This document shows positions 12,460-23,912 of a stretch of DNA of 64,000 bases, piece by piece (the stretch's first letter is position 1; the number at the start of each line of letters is the position of its first letter). The notes beneath the pieces were generated by a model, which was given only the letters and a program-made list of their open reading frames with translations, was not told the origin of the DNA and did no database searches. Origin of the DNA: Poecilobothrus nobilitatus. Its lineage: Eukaryota; Arthropoda; Insecta; Diptera; Dolichopodidae. The stretch spans positions 172,310,438 through 172,374,437 of the forward strand of contig OX352773.1 of NCBI GenBank assembly GCA_947095535.1, given 5' to 3'. The position numbers were made by a program, and so were the translations under genes.

Positions 12460-13062
12460 CGTCGGACCCGTGTAAATGCAATCCGGTTAAGTGCATAACC
12501 CCTTTAAAAAAACGCAAAAATTTTGCACCATAAATTTTAACACTATTTTCTAACATTTTTACTCTGATATTTGCAACTCTTTTAAATGGAAAAAACCTTT
12601 TAAAAGCACAAAAGATCTTCGACTCATTAGTCATAACCCATAGACAAAAAACTCTGTTAAATGCATATTCGTTAAAAAAAAATTACATTTAAAAATTTAT
12701 TTCACGAACAAAGCCTTTGCATTTTTATTAACAAAACCTTTGAATTTTTACGAACAAACCTGTTGAATTATATTATGATATTGACGTATTTTTAAATTAC
12801 ATATAGAATACATATATGTATACTGTCAATATATATTAGTTTTTGAAGTTTAAGTAATGAACTATTAATAGGTTTGCATTATTAAAATTACAACAAATAA
12901 ATTTTAAAAACACGCATGCAAGCACATATTTGTGCTTTTATCAATGGTGTTTCTAAATGCACAAATTTGTGCAATTATCCGGGCCTCGGATTAATGCAAA
13001 ACCCCGGATATAAGCATCAAATGGCTGGATTTTTAGTGTGTGCAATTAAACGAGTCCGACTG
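12460..13062. mobile_element. Tigger/pogo-like MITE (TA-flanked)
   Basis: The left end has GTCGGACCCGTGTAAATGCA. The right end, read inward, has CAGTCGGACTCGTTTAATTGCA, matching over about 20 bases with a few changes. TA lies next to both ends (12458-12459 and 13063-13064), the target of Tc1/mariner/pogo transposases. The interior has recurring TGTGCAAT/GCACAAAT and CCGG-containing blocks repeated in both orientations. The small - strand frame at 12434-12634 has no recognisable transposase motif, so the element is non-autonomous. Confidence 0.65.
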
Positions 13063-13453
13063 TATATTGAAATCTTTTAAAATTATGAATATTTTTTCCA
13101 TATCTTTTTTTCTACCGTTATTTATTTAAAGCTTTATTAAAAATATTTTTTCCGTAGAATCATGTTTAAAACTCAAAAAAAAAAAAAGTGAAAAAAGTTC
13201 CTAAAATTAAATAAAAATTCGAAATTTATTATATAGGCAGCTATAATAGCTATATAATATATTAAAAATAGAATGATGTCATATATGGAAGTAATTATGA
13301 TAAAATATATGTATATTTATCAATAAAATGATTTTCCTATTTTTAGTTTTTGTAATTTTCTTTGAAAACTGATACAAACGTAATTTATTTAATTGTTTTA
13401 GACGCCCAAAATATTCCATAATGATAATAATTCTTAAAGAACGGAAACAATGA

Positions 13454-13484
<31 letters not shown>

Positions 13485-16093
13485 GAAAATCATTGTCAGA
13501 TAATAACACTGTAAACAATTCAATATATATATATATAGTATGTACATATTTCGTTGGGTACAGTAAATTGTGTTGACTAAATAATTTACTATGATGGAGA
13601 ATTCATTGTGGTGGAACAAAAGTTCTTTACTGTATAGGTGTAAAAGTTTGTTAATCAGAGTTTCAAAAAATTTTTTTAAACGGTAATTCAGCAGCAGGCA
13701 CTCTGTATGAAATTTTAAGTTTTGCCAAAATATTGCATTACAATATTGTATTAAAAAAAAAAAGATAGAGAGTTCACTTTATAGAATAAAAATATTACTC
13801 TATTAGTTTTTAAATAGCCAAGAATCCAAGAAGATACAATTAACAATAAGAAGTACAAAATTTGGAAAAAAAAAAATTATAGAAGAAATACTATATAGTG
13901 AAATGTGTACAGTAAATTTTAGTTTAGACTTATATTGAAAATATATTTACAATAAGTATTATTAGTTAATAGGAAAAAAATTTTTCATCATTGTACTAAT
14001 TAATTTTTTAAATAAAATAAAAAAAAAAAAAAAATCTAAAGTATTTTTATTAGATTTGACCTAGACCTATTGCGACAATAAATTGTTTAAATAGATTTTT
14101 TTTTTCATCTTTGTGAATACATGTAAGTACATATAAACTTACTATATAATGTATATTTAATATAAATATATAATATGTACCTATATATAATAATGAAAAT
14201 AATCTGTTTATTGACTATACGAATACGATATTTTGATTGTTATCAGTTGGCGCTTTAAAATTTTTTTTTCCTAATTTTATATATTTTATATTTAGTTTTT
14301 TAATTATAGAAATTGTTTTGACTAGAATTTTTCATTATTCTTTTATTTTTATACAATCTATTGATTCTGAATTCCTATATATATTAAAAATTGAACTTAT
14401 AATAGTTAGTTTTGTATTAAATTTTGTATACAAACAAACAAACAAGCAAATTTCTTTATTAAAAATGTTTTTACATTTTAATTTTTACTATCAAAAAAAT
14501 GAATTAAAAGAAAATATAGGTATGTATGTTTTAGGGTAGCCAGATTATTAGCATAATATAGCAGAACATCTGTAAAGAAAAAATTAAAGTTAAGTGTAAA
14601 AATTTGGTTTAAAGATTTTGAACAATTAAATTTATTTTAAAAATTTCGAATAATTATGTAACGGTAAATGGGTTCAAATCATACCAAAAAATCTTATGTA
14701 GCCAAATCACACCACACGTGACACTAGTGTATAGGAGGAACGTTTTACTTTTAATTTCATAATTTATTTTCTATAAACTAATTTTATGGTTTAAGGAAAG
14801 ATGATATGAAAAAAAAAGTTAAAACGTTCCTTATAAATAACAAGTGTGGCTTGGCTGATTATATCTATAAGCTTCTCTGTTCGTATATTTTTAGGATCAC
14901 TGTTTTTAAAGGTTGTATTATATATGTTGAAAAATCAATTTTTGTCAGAGGTTGTTATATGAATACTTGTTTCATAAAAGATATTTTTATTTAAACACTG
15001 CTTTCTTATTCAGACAAATGTTTTTTTAATAGAATACTTATAAGTTACTTATAAGTTACATTTAATTTTCTACTTTTCGTTCGTCTGCATTTCTTTTTTA
15101 AAATTTTTTGTTTTTCGTTTTTAAGTCAATTGAAACATCTTTGAAGTTATGTAATATTATTAAGAGGACAATTTTACTTAATTTTACTTTAATGATCTAA
15201 TTAATATATGTATATATACATTATTCGTACAATGTGCAATTTAGATGGTATAATGTATCATAGAACATCAAAATCATTTTAAAGTTTTCTTATTTGGCAA
15301 CTCTTTTTAAGCTTATTGTCATTCATTCATCTAAAATATTGTTTCAAATGAGTCATTAACCTTTTCAAAGTTCATATTATTTTAACTTTTATTGTATTAT
15401 ATATATATATTTTTTTTTTTCATTTTTATTTCATTTTAATTTTTAATTAATAATAATGTGCAAGCTTATCTTTAAGTTGTGTCTATACGGATCAGTGTCA
15501 AAATTCATTAAATTTCTTTAGTTATAATTTCAATTGATAAGGTTTTGTTTTAATAAAGATTATTATAATTAGGAAAATTCTAAAAGATTAGAGCTGTATA
15601 GAAATTAAATGAAATATTTTAATCAGATGAAATTTTACATCAAAAAATTACTTGAGTTAAAGATCAAATTTAAGGTAAAGAGACTTTAAATATCTTATAT
15701 GTACTTTACAATATGTTAGAAGTGTTTCATCTTTTCAACATTACTGACTCATCAGTAGACATTTGTAATGTTGAAATTGAGAAACTAGACTACTCCTGTT
15801 TAAGTTTTTGTTTTGTTCTATTCTAAATACTTAAATGCATTTCTACAGAAATCATCTGCGAGTTATTAGGAGAATTTAAAAAACTTTTACGTGAGACCTG
15901 TTTTATCTTAAAAAAAAAAAAAAATCATTCATTCGAACACCCCGATTGGGTCATGTAAATTAATAAAAAATAATACAGATTTATTTATATAGATAATATT
16001 TATATAAATAGTATACATATATATAATTAAATAAAAAATTTAAAATCTTATAATTAATATCGTATTGTTCTATATAATAAAATAACAATAAAA
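13063..16093. other. Intergenic or intronic, no gene seen
   Basis: A+T-rich with TA/TATG microsatellites (13459-13486 and 13522-13538). Frames at 14237-14539 and 14806-14994 are the longest but are Phe/Ile/Leu-rich chance translations without motifs. Nothing else recognised. Confidence 0.55.
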
Positions 16094-16310
16094 TAATTCT
16101 TGTATAAGATAATAGATGGCGTAGAAATAAAGAAATATTTACGTTTCTTATTCTTATACAATAGCTACCGTCGAGTAATCAACGATTTAGTGAAATTAAT
16201 GATTAGAGAAACTGAAGCTTAGTTAAATATGAATAATAAGCGACTTAGTGGATGCCCCTATAAAAGTGGGAAGCTCTATGCTCCTTATAGAAGTAGGAAG
16301 GAAAAAATAT
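16094..16310 (+). repeat. Interspersed repeat family D, copy 2 (longest)
   Basis: This copy begins near AATTCTTGTATAAGATAATA and carries GATGGCGTAGAAATAAAG, TCGAGTAATCAACGATTTAG, GAAACTGAAGCTTAG and a 3' part with CTCCTTATAGAAGTAGGAAG. The first ~160 bases match 58092-58257 closely, and the last ~140 match the inverted copy at 4209-4350. The head includes a short inverted repeat (CTTGTATAAGA / TTCTTATACAA). Non-coding; class unknown. Confidence 0.7.
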
Positions 16311-16950
16311 ACATTTGAAGTAAAAAAAAAATTTTTTAACTTTAGTTTAGAGTGATTAAAATCTTTAAAGGAATGAAGTCTAGTGAATGAAACACATATA
16401 CCAAATAAAATTTAAGTTTAAAGCTAATTACATCCACTTCCAAAAAAATCTTTCGTAAAATTTTAATTGTCACAATTCGTTAACAAAATAAGGCTATATA
16501 CAATTACAATATTAAATGTTTTGCTTATAACGTACGTGGCAAAAAGAAAAAAATATTTTTTATGAAATAAATTTTTACATACATATATTTAAATTTAATT
16601 GAATTAAAAACAATTGACACAATATTTTCAGTATTTATTAAATTTAAATGAATGAATGAATGAATGACAAAAATTTCAAACATTTGACAAATTTCTTTTA
16701 TCATTTATTTTGCAAACAATTCATGTACAATCAAAAGTCACAATCCCAATCCATATTTTGAAAAAGTTTATTTTTTTTTTCACTTGTTTTTTTTTTTTGG
16801 TATTGCATGACAAGAATTAATATAATATGAGACCTGTTTTTATTTAATTTTTATTTTTTTTGTTTATAATATGGAAACATTATTTCATTTGCTCTTATCA
16901 CTTTACCTTATAACAATATTTTCTTACGTTTTAATGTTAATCAAGATTAT

Positions 16951-17048
16951 AGGTATAGGCATAAATGTGTAGTATACATACATACTACATAGGTATAGGC
17001 ATAAATGTGTAGTATACATACATACTACATAGGTATAGGCATAAATGT
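16951..17048. repeat. 40-bp tandem repeat, about 2.45 units
   Basis: Units at 16951-16990 and 16991-17030 are identical, with a partial third at 17031-17048. Each unit starts AGGTATAGGCATAAATGT and contains the inverted repeat GTAGTAT/ATACTAC, so each can form a hairpin. Confidence 0.9.
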
Positions 17049-18577
17049 CATCATAAAATTTCTAGTACATACCAAAAATAAAAAAAACAAAAACTATTTA
17101 ATTTTAAACTCCTACTGATATTTAAGGGTTCGTGTACAATTTATGGTCACGATTCCTAAACCCTATAAAACAATTTTGAAAATATAATAAAAAAAAACGA
17201 AAGTGTAAAACAAAAAAAAAAAAAAAATTCACTTTTTAAAGAATTTTTGTTTTTACAAAATATAGTACATGTGCCTTTTATTACCTAGTAGCTAAACTAG
17301 TAGATTAGGTATTAGTATACAGAAAAGCTTTTTCAATGTTTTCATTTTCTATTTTAATTTTATTTTATTATTTTCATTCTCTTACTTTTTACAATAAAAC
17401 ATGCGTTTTATTTTATCTAAAAAACAAAATTAGAAAGTAAAAAAAAAATTCTATTGTGAATGATTTTTTTTATGATTTTTGTTTATTTGTATTGAAAGTT
17501 AATTTAATTTTTTAAGTTAAGAGCTCGAATTACAAAATCTTAACATTTATTTTAAATAAAAGTATCTTTTAGATAACAATTAAAATGAGTTTTTGTTAAG
17601 GTTATTTATGTATGTATGTATATATATACTTAACAACATAATATCATTTACGTTAATATAATTAGCTTTCTATTGTGAATAAATTAAAAAATATACTAAA
17701 AACAAATATTAAACAAGTAATGGAACTAAGGGTTTTCAAAAAATCATATTTCCAAAATTAATAAATATTACATAATAAACCTAGAGAGTAAAGACTAGAG
17801 TAAAGACTAGATAAGACCTAGAGAGTATAGATATATTGAAAAATAAATTTGTTTGATTTTTATTTTGGTAAGAAAAAATTAAGAAAGTTCAAATCACAAT
17901 TTCGTCAATTATAAGGTAACCCTATATTACTAAAAAAAATTATTAACACAAAACAAAAATATAATGTTGGAGCTTTAATTTTTGTATATATTACTTCAAA
18001 AAAATTTGGAGCGATCCCCAAGTTACAGGTGTTTAAAAATAAGGAATTTTCACTTTTTGACCCCTTACAGCTCCTGAACGGGGGACAACACAAAAATATT
18101 TCCTGAAATGATTCATACTTATTTCCAAAGATCTAACTTCTCTCAAAATATCAAGCTTCTAAATTAAATCGTTTGAAAGAAAGAAAGGGGTCCAAATTAT
18201 TACAAAAATTAAATTTCACATAACGGTATATTAAAATACCGCATGCCAAAGCCACATATTTATTTTATATATATGTATTTATAAAGATTATAAAACCAGC
18301 TATCGTTTGGCATTTGCAGATTGAAAATATGCCCAACAGAACCTGTGTTCTAAAAATTTAAAGATAGGGCTGTACCTCTGTAACGGGTGGGGCTACAGAA
18401 AAAAGTTGTTCCACAAAATTAGTTTTTTGGTGATGCCTATCCGTAGTTAAAATTTCATTGCTTTATTTCAAACGGTGTAGAAGTTTTGTAAACATCCAGA
18501 CAGACAGGCCGACAGACGGAGAGACGGTCTAAAAAATAAAGTGATCACAAAAATTTTATTAAATAATACCATAATAC
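17049..18577. other. Unclassified repeat-like DNA
   Basis: The part from about 17880 to 18540 is clearly less A+T-rich than the surroundings and includes CCCCTTACAGCTCCTGAACG and a CAGACAGACAGG/CGACAGACGG tract (18496-18526). This suggests decayed mobile-element sequence, but there is no open frame, inverted end or duplication by which to name it. Confidence 0.45.
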
Positions 18578-20170
18578 CAGAGACTACATAGAGATGTACA
18601 AATTCATACAAAAATTTGTACTAATTTTTTTTCAAACGGGCCAGCTAAAACTGGCTAGTTTTAAAAATCTTAAAGCACAGAAATATTTAGTTTGTGTCAT
18701 AGCTAAAAGAATTTAGCGAAAACCAGAATCTTCTGTAAAATCTGGTGTAAAATGATCATTCATATATTTTATGCATTTACAAAATTTTTTTATCCTTGTG
18801 ATTATTAAACTTTTTAAAGCAAAGCGATGACAAAATAACTTTTAAAATAGAAAAATAAGGCAAAAATGGGAAAATATATTTGAGAAAATATATATTTAAT
18901 ATGTCGAGTAGAAACGTAAATTTTCAATATGATAAAGAAGACATTCTAAATATCACTTTGCAAAAAATATGGAACATTTAGCTAAATATTTCATATAGAA
19001 AAAAATTAAATAAAAATAGATTATTTTATAATGTTGACTTTTCTAAAAACAACAAGAAAAAACATTTCAAGGTTATCATTCATATGCATTCAGTATTTCA
19101 CTACTACAAGCAGAATTTTTTGAATGTATGAAATGGTATATCGTATATTATATGGTATCAGATGGTATGAATGTGATCTATTTTATGAAAATCATCTGAT
19201 TTAACTGCATTATTTATTTAACTAGATTTAACTGATTTAATATACAGTATCCAGCTAAAGTAATGGTAATTTAAAAAAATATATAAACTACAAAAAATAT
19301 ATATAGAAAAGCAATAAAATAATATTGGCGTTCGAATTTTTTCTAATAATATTTTTAACTTTATAACTTCAGGGAAAAACAAACAAACAAACAAAGTACA
19401 AAATTTTTTGTATTATGATTTTATTTTATTTTTTGATCTCATGACTCATATTGTTATATTGGTAACGGTATACCTACATATATATGTGGGTATTTTTTGA
19501 AGACAATATAATATACCTATCAAATAAAAATAACTGAAATAAAAAATAATGCTTTCAAATTCTTCTAAACATTTTTTTAATTAAAAATTATTCCAATTAG
19601 AAAAGTGGCATGACATTTGCTGGATACTGTACATATTCATAAAAATTATCAAATCATATCAAATTGGAACATAATTACATTTACACAAAACAAAATATAA
19701 ATATAAATATGTATTGATTTTTGAATCATATTGAAATACATATATAAAAAGTGCCGATAGTATTTATGTGTATTTCTATTTATATTTAATTTTGATTCAC
19801 ACACACTTTCACAATTTAATAAGCATGTAGGCAAGCTGGTTCAAGTAATATAAATGCATAATATGGCATAATGCATATATAATATAAAAATTATATTAGA
19901 TACTGATCAGATCATGTATATCATAATATGTCATCTGATATCATATGATCATATTCATATATGTATGTTACTTGTTATTTCTATCATCCATACCAATCAT
20001 ACGAAAGTTCATTTATGTACATATATGAAAAAAAAAAATATCCGAGACCAAAATTTGCTTTAAGAAACTTTAAAAAAAAAAGTTGAAAAATAAGACTAAA
20101 TTTCAAAATCGATATTGTAGCGACATCTAAACTTTTTTGTTGCCATTTGGACATCTCTATGTAGTCTCTG
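18578..20170. mobile_element. hAT-like non-autonomous element with 26-bp inverted ends
   Basis: Both ends read inward as CAGAGACTACATAGAGATGT, then A or C, then CAAAT: 26 bases with one mismatch. ATAATAC directly precedes the left end (18571-18577) and directly follows the right end (20171-20177), a 7-base direct repeat that approximates the 8-bp hAT target duplication. No transposase frame. A separate TA-flanked MITE is nested at 19245-19629; without it the element would be about 1.2 kb. The interior holds degenerate ATGGTATCAGATGGTATGA-type blocks. Confidence 0.75.
19245..19629. mobile_element. Tc1/mariner-type MITE nested in the hAT-like element
   Basis: Ends read inward as CAGTATCCAGCTAAAGTAAT on the left and CAGTATCCAGCAAATGTCAT on the right, with TA on both outer sides (19243-19244 and 19630-19631). 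A CAGT start plus a TA target duplication is the Tc1/mariner pattern. 385 bp, no coding capacity. It lies wholly inside the element at 18578-20170 and so is the younger insertion. Confidence 0.75.
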
Positions 20171-21279
20171 ATAATACTTAAGTATAATTTTACAAATCAA
20201 CGCGAATTTTATTTTTTAATACGAATGAAGAAGTTGTATTTTGTTCATAGAAGTTCGTATTTTTTAAGGCGAAACATTTTAGGAATATTGTTTGTCTGTC
20301 TTTTTATGGGTACATATACGTAATACATAATGTTAAATTTTTGTTTTAATTATATGACTGGAAACAATAGTTTACTAATGACATTTTTGATTTTAATATT
20401 TTCTATCAATATTTTAAAGCAGATGGCATACGATTAATTTATGAAAATATTCAAAAATATTGCATATTGTATATAACAGACAATCTGTTTTATCCTTCAT
20501 TATCTTATAAGTATAACTAAAGTTAATATTTTAGAATGTCAGTCTTTTTTTACAAAAATTTAATATTCTATAGTTTCTAGGATATATTGTCTCATTTCAG
20601 GATCAAATTCTTTTAATCTTAAGTATATTTAATTAGAATTGAAGAAATATTTTTAATTAATTTCATACTAAATTAATTGACTGCAAATTGACAGCCAATT
20701 TTAAGAACTGTCACAAATATGTCCGATTTTGTTTTATCATATAAATCACAGAGTGTACATTTTTTCTGAGTAAAGATTTTGAGATTTCACATTATTCTTG
20801 AAATTTCATACTTATGTGTATATGTATGTAGTTAACAAAATACAATATGTGAAGGTTATCAATCATAAAAAAATGTCATATTGCTAGTATTTAAAATAAA
20901 TAATATTAGTTATCATGAAATTGATATATGTAATAACTATGCAAGTAATTTGATAGCTTCATATTCAAATTGTTGGTGTTTTGTTTTTTGCTTATTTGAT
21001 AGAATCATTGATTGTGCGTGTGCCACTGCTTTATGCTCCATTTGATTTTTTTTTTTTTTAATATTTTGACGGTTAAATGTTTATAAATTAAAAAAAAAAT
21101 AATAAAAAGCAATATACATACATACATATGTAGTAAATATTCCGATTCAATAATGAATACATATATACATTGTAATATGATCCGATTCAATATAATTAAG
21201 AAAAAATTCGGATCATTTCATTTATTATTTTTTTTTTATATATTTAAAATTAATTAATAAAATAACACACATCGAATCG

Positions 21280-21311
<32 letters not shown>

Positions 21312-21609
21312 AGTATATTTATATTTGTAACCATTACAAGAATTGATGGCTCATGGTTGAACTAAAAAAACAAGTGATTATCTTTAAAAAGCTAATATGC
21401 AAATATATTGACGCCATTTTATGTATTAAATTTTTTATAATCAGTTTTTTTTTTTTGTTCAGATTTAAAATAAAACATCTGAGTAAATTGTTACATATAA
21501 TTTATAAGACAACATTAAAATTAAAATTATATTCTGAAAATTGCAACAAATGTTCTAAAATCGATTGATAAGAGATAATAGAACAAAATATAATAAAAAT
21601 AATTAAAAT
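20171..21609. other. Intergenic or intronic, no gene seen
   Basis: A+T-rich; a TA microsatellite lies at 21285-21311. The frames at 21005-21190 (-) and 21353-21568 (+) show no motif and are treated as chance. Confidence 0.55.
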
Positions 21610-22165
21610 GTAATTTTAGGCGGCATAAAGTAACGCCGCAAAAAAAAAATTAAATAATTCCGTAAATTAAAATGTGTTTTATGAATATAAAGGGGAACCC
21701 CTGTTATCCTTTTAACAAATCTTATTTTTAAGTAAACCAATGTGTATTAAATATGAATAGTTTTAATAATTCCGATTCTTAATTATATAATTTTAAAAAC
21801 TTGAAACAAATTAGAAAAAATGCTTAACAACAAAGAACTGCCGCTCTCTAACTCATACAAACTATTTAATTAATCTTATTTTTGCAAGCGGCAAACAAAC
21901 CACACTTTATCAAATAATTAATAATTTTATGAAGAAAATAAAATTTATCAAAAAATTTTAAATTAAATAACGCCGCAAAAGAATGCAATAACACCGTAAA
22001 GAAATGAAATAATGCCACAAAAAAATGAAATAAAGCAGCAAACAAAAAAATGAAATAACTGCGGAAATTTTTGTGGAGATTTCTTATGGATTCTTATGGA
22101 TTTCACATAAGAAAATTTACTGCGCTATGTCATCTTTTCTTTTGGCTTTATTTCATTCCTCCGTT
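21610..22165. repeat. Degenerate ~20-bp tandem array with inverted remnant
   Basis: Units resembling GAAATAATGCCGCAAAAAAAT recur at about 21617-21650 and 21966-22070, and one appears inverted at about 22120-22160 (GGCTTTATTTCATTCC). The layout resembles the foldback-like elements at 6060 and 42575, with a different unit, but the inverted arm here is too short to be certain. Confidence 0.45.
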
Positions 22166-22650
22166 AATTTAATTAATTAATAGGACATTATATAATTATC
22201 AATTTTATGTTGTAATTGATTTAAATAAGTGTCTTTTTTTGCTGGGACAGTTCTTATTTAAAAAAAAAAATACTATTTTTAGTTTTATTTTAAAATATAA
22301 ACTTAATTAATGTATTATAAATTGAATGTTTTAAAGTTTTATAGGTTGAAGAAATTGTTACATTATAATCATATATAATCTTAAAAATATGTAAGAAATT
22401 ACAATTCCGTTCAGTTATTGATTAACTTTTAATTAGTTTTTTTATACTTTTAATTAAACAGTCATTAATACTTGTATATAGATTTTGTCCCTGAATCCCG
22501 GATACTCTTTTGAAGAATTGCAATAAGAATATTTGTTTAAGTTAAAAGAAAAATCAGAAAAAGAAAGTATTATTCTTAAAAGTTTCTTAAAAGTCTGAAT
22601 TTATTATTGATCGCATATTTAAAATGACAATTTTACGTATGTCGATATAC

Positions 22651-22847
22651 ATACTATTTATATCGGGAATTTCATATTAGTCATTGGGATATTAGCTGAG
22701 GTATCATTAACTCTATTCTGCAAATATTTGCTTATTTAAAACCCTTTTATAGATACTATTTATATCGGGAATTTCATATTAGTCATTGGGATATTAGCTG
22801 AGGTATCATTAACTGTATTCTGCAAATATTTGCTTATTTAACCCTTT
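22651..22847. repeat. 102-bp tandem duplication
   Basis: ATACTATTTATATCGGGAAT starts at 22651 and again at 22753. The two copies are nearly identical over ~90 bases (one T/G change in AACTCTATT versus AACTGTATT), a recent local duplication. No frame crosses it. Confidence 0.9.
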
Positions 22848-23629
22848 TTTTTAATATTTCACTAATATATCGGTGTTCTAATAACAAAAACTTAAACGAG
22901 AAAAGCAACTTATATTTTCACAAAATGCTGTTATAGTCATCGGGATTGTACACTTGTGTTAGTTTTATAATTTTCAATATTATACCATTTTCTGCGAATT
23001 CCTTTACAGTAGTAAAAAAAGAAAATCTTACATTTACATTTAAATTACATATGTCTATTGATAAGACATGGACTAAAATCTAATTATAAGCTTTTTATTA
23101 CAACTTGTAAAAATTACAAGAAAGTAGAATGCATTAGTCATCAGGACAATCGGGTATTTTAATAAAAAAAATTTCCGCCTGAAGAATGGATTTGAATCGG
23201 TTTAAAAAAAAACACAATTTGAAAAGGAAAACAGATGACGAACTAATACTCAAGTTATCTAATATTAGAACCTTAGAGAACCGTATAAGATATTATATAG
23301 TTCATTTTTCAATTTTCGATTTTTGGCTCATTTTTCATGGAATTCCCCATATATGTATATTTTAAGTTTTAACGGTTTTTGCTCACCTGAATAAATACTT
23401 GATTTTCCTTCCTTTTTTTTTTTGTTAATAAGAAAATTTTTTTATCTGATGCCGAAAAAAAGGGAGATAAATCAGGTCTTTATTGCAGAAACATATAAAT
23501 GGAAATCATCTAATAATCAAAATATTTTTGAGATTTACTTTATTTACTAATTGGACAAATTATAGTAAATGCTTAAAGCTTTAAGTCAAGGAAAGAAAAA
23601 TTTTTATATATACTAGTCTATATACATAT
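22848..23629. other. No gene seen
   Basis: A+T-rich DNA without coding frames or recognisable elements. Confidence 0.5.
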
Positions 23630-23912
23630 AAATATTTTTAATGATCCAGCGATTGGTGCAGTGGTTGACAATCATTCATAAGGAAATGAGAGGTGTGTGG
23701 TTCGATTCCCGGCTGGGTACAATAACTATAATATAAAAAAAAAAAAAAAAATATTCATATATCGCAATATATAAATACTTAAATATATCACATAATATCT
23801 CGTACACCCCACATTCCTACCAGGAAACAGGAGTTATAGCTACCTGGCACATTTATGTACCACGGTACCTGTATATAAATAAATAAATAAATAAATAAAT
23901 ATTTTTAATGAT
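23630..23912 (+). mobile_element. tRNA-derived SINE, group A, with 16-bp target duplication
   Basis: The body starts at 23646 with CCAGCGATTGGTGCAGTGGT (A-box region) and has the B-box GGTTCGATTCC at 23699-23709. It continues with a conserved 3' half (ACCCCACATTCCTACCAGGA, TGGCACATTTATGTACCACG) and ends in (AAAT)n. AAATATTTTTAATGAT occurs at 23630-23645 and 23897-23912, a perfect 16-bp target duplication. Its sister is at 40752-41025. The head between A- and B-boxes lacks a few bases present in the sister. Confidence 0.92.

Noticed and set aside
12434..12634. 66-codon - strand frame as a transposase
   Set aside because: No catalytic or DNA-binding motif; it only overlaps the end of a MITE.
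17905..18093. 62-codon frame on the - strand
   Set aside because: In unclassified repeat-like DNA, no motif, no start or splice support.
18496..18526. CAGACAGACAGG tract as a CRISPR-like or functional repeat
   Set aside because: Only a short degenerate microsatellite, no regular spacers; the organism is eukaryotic.
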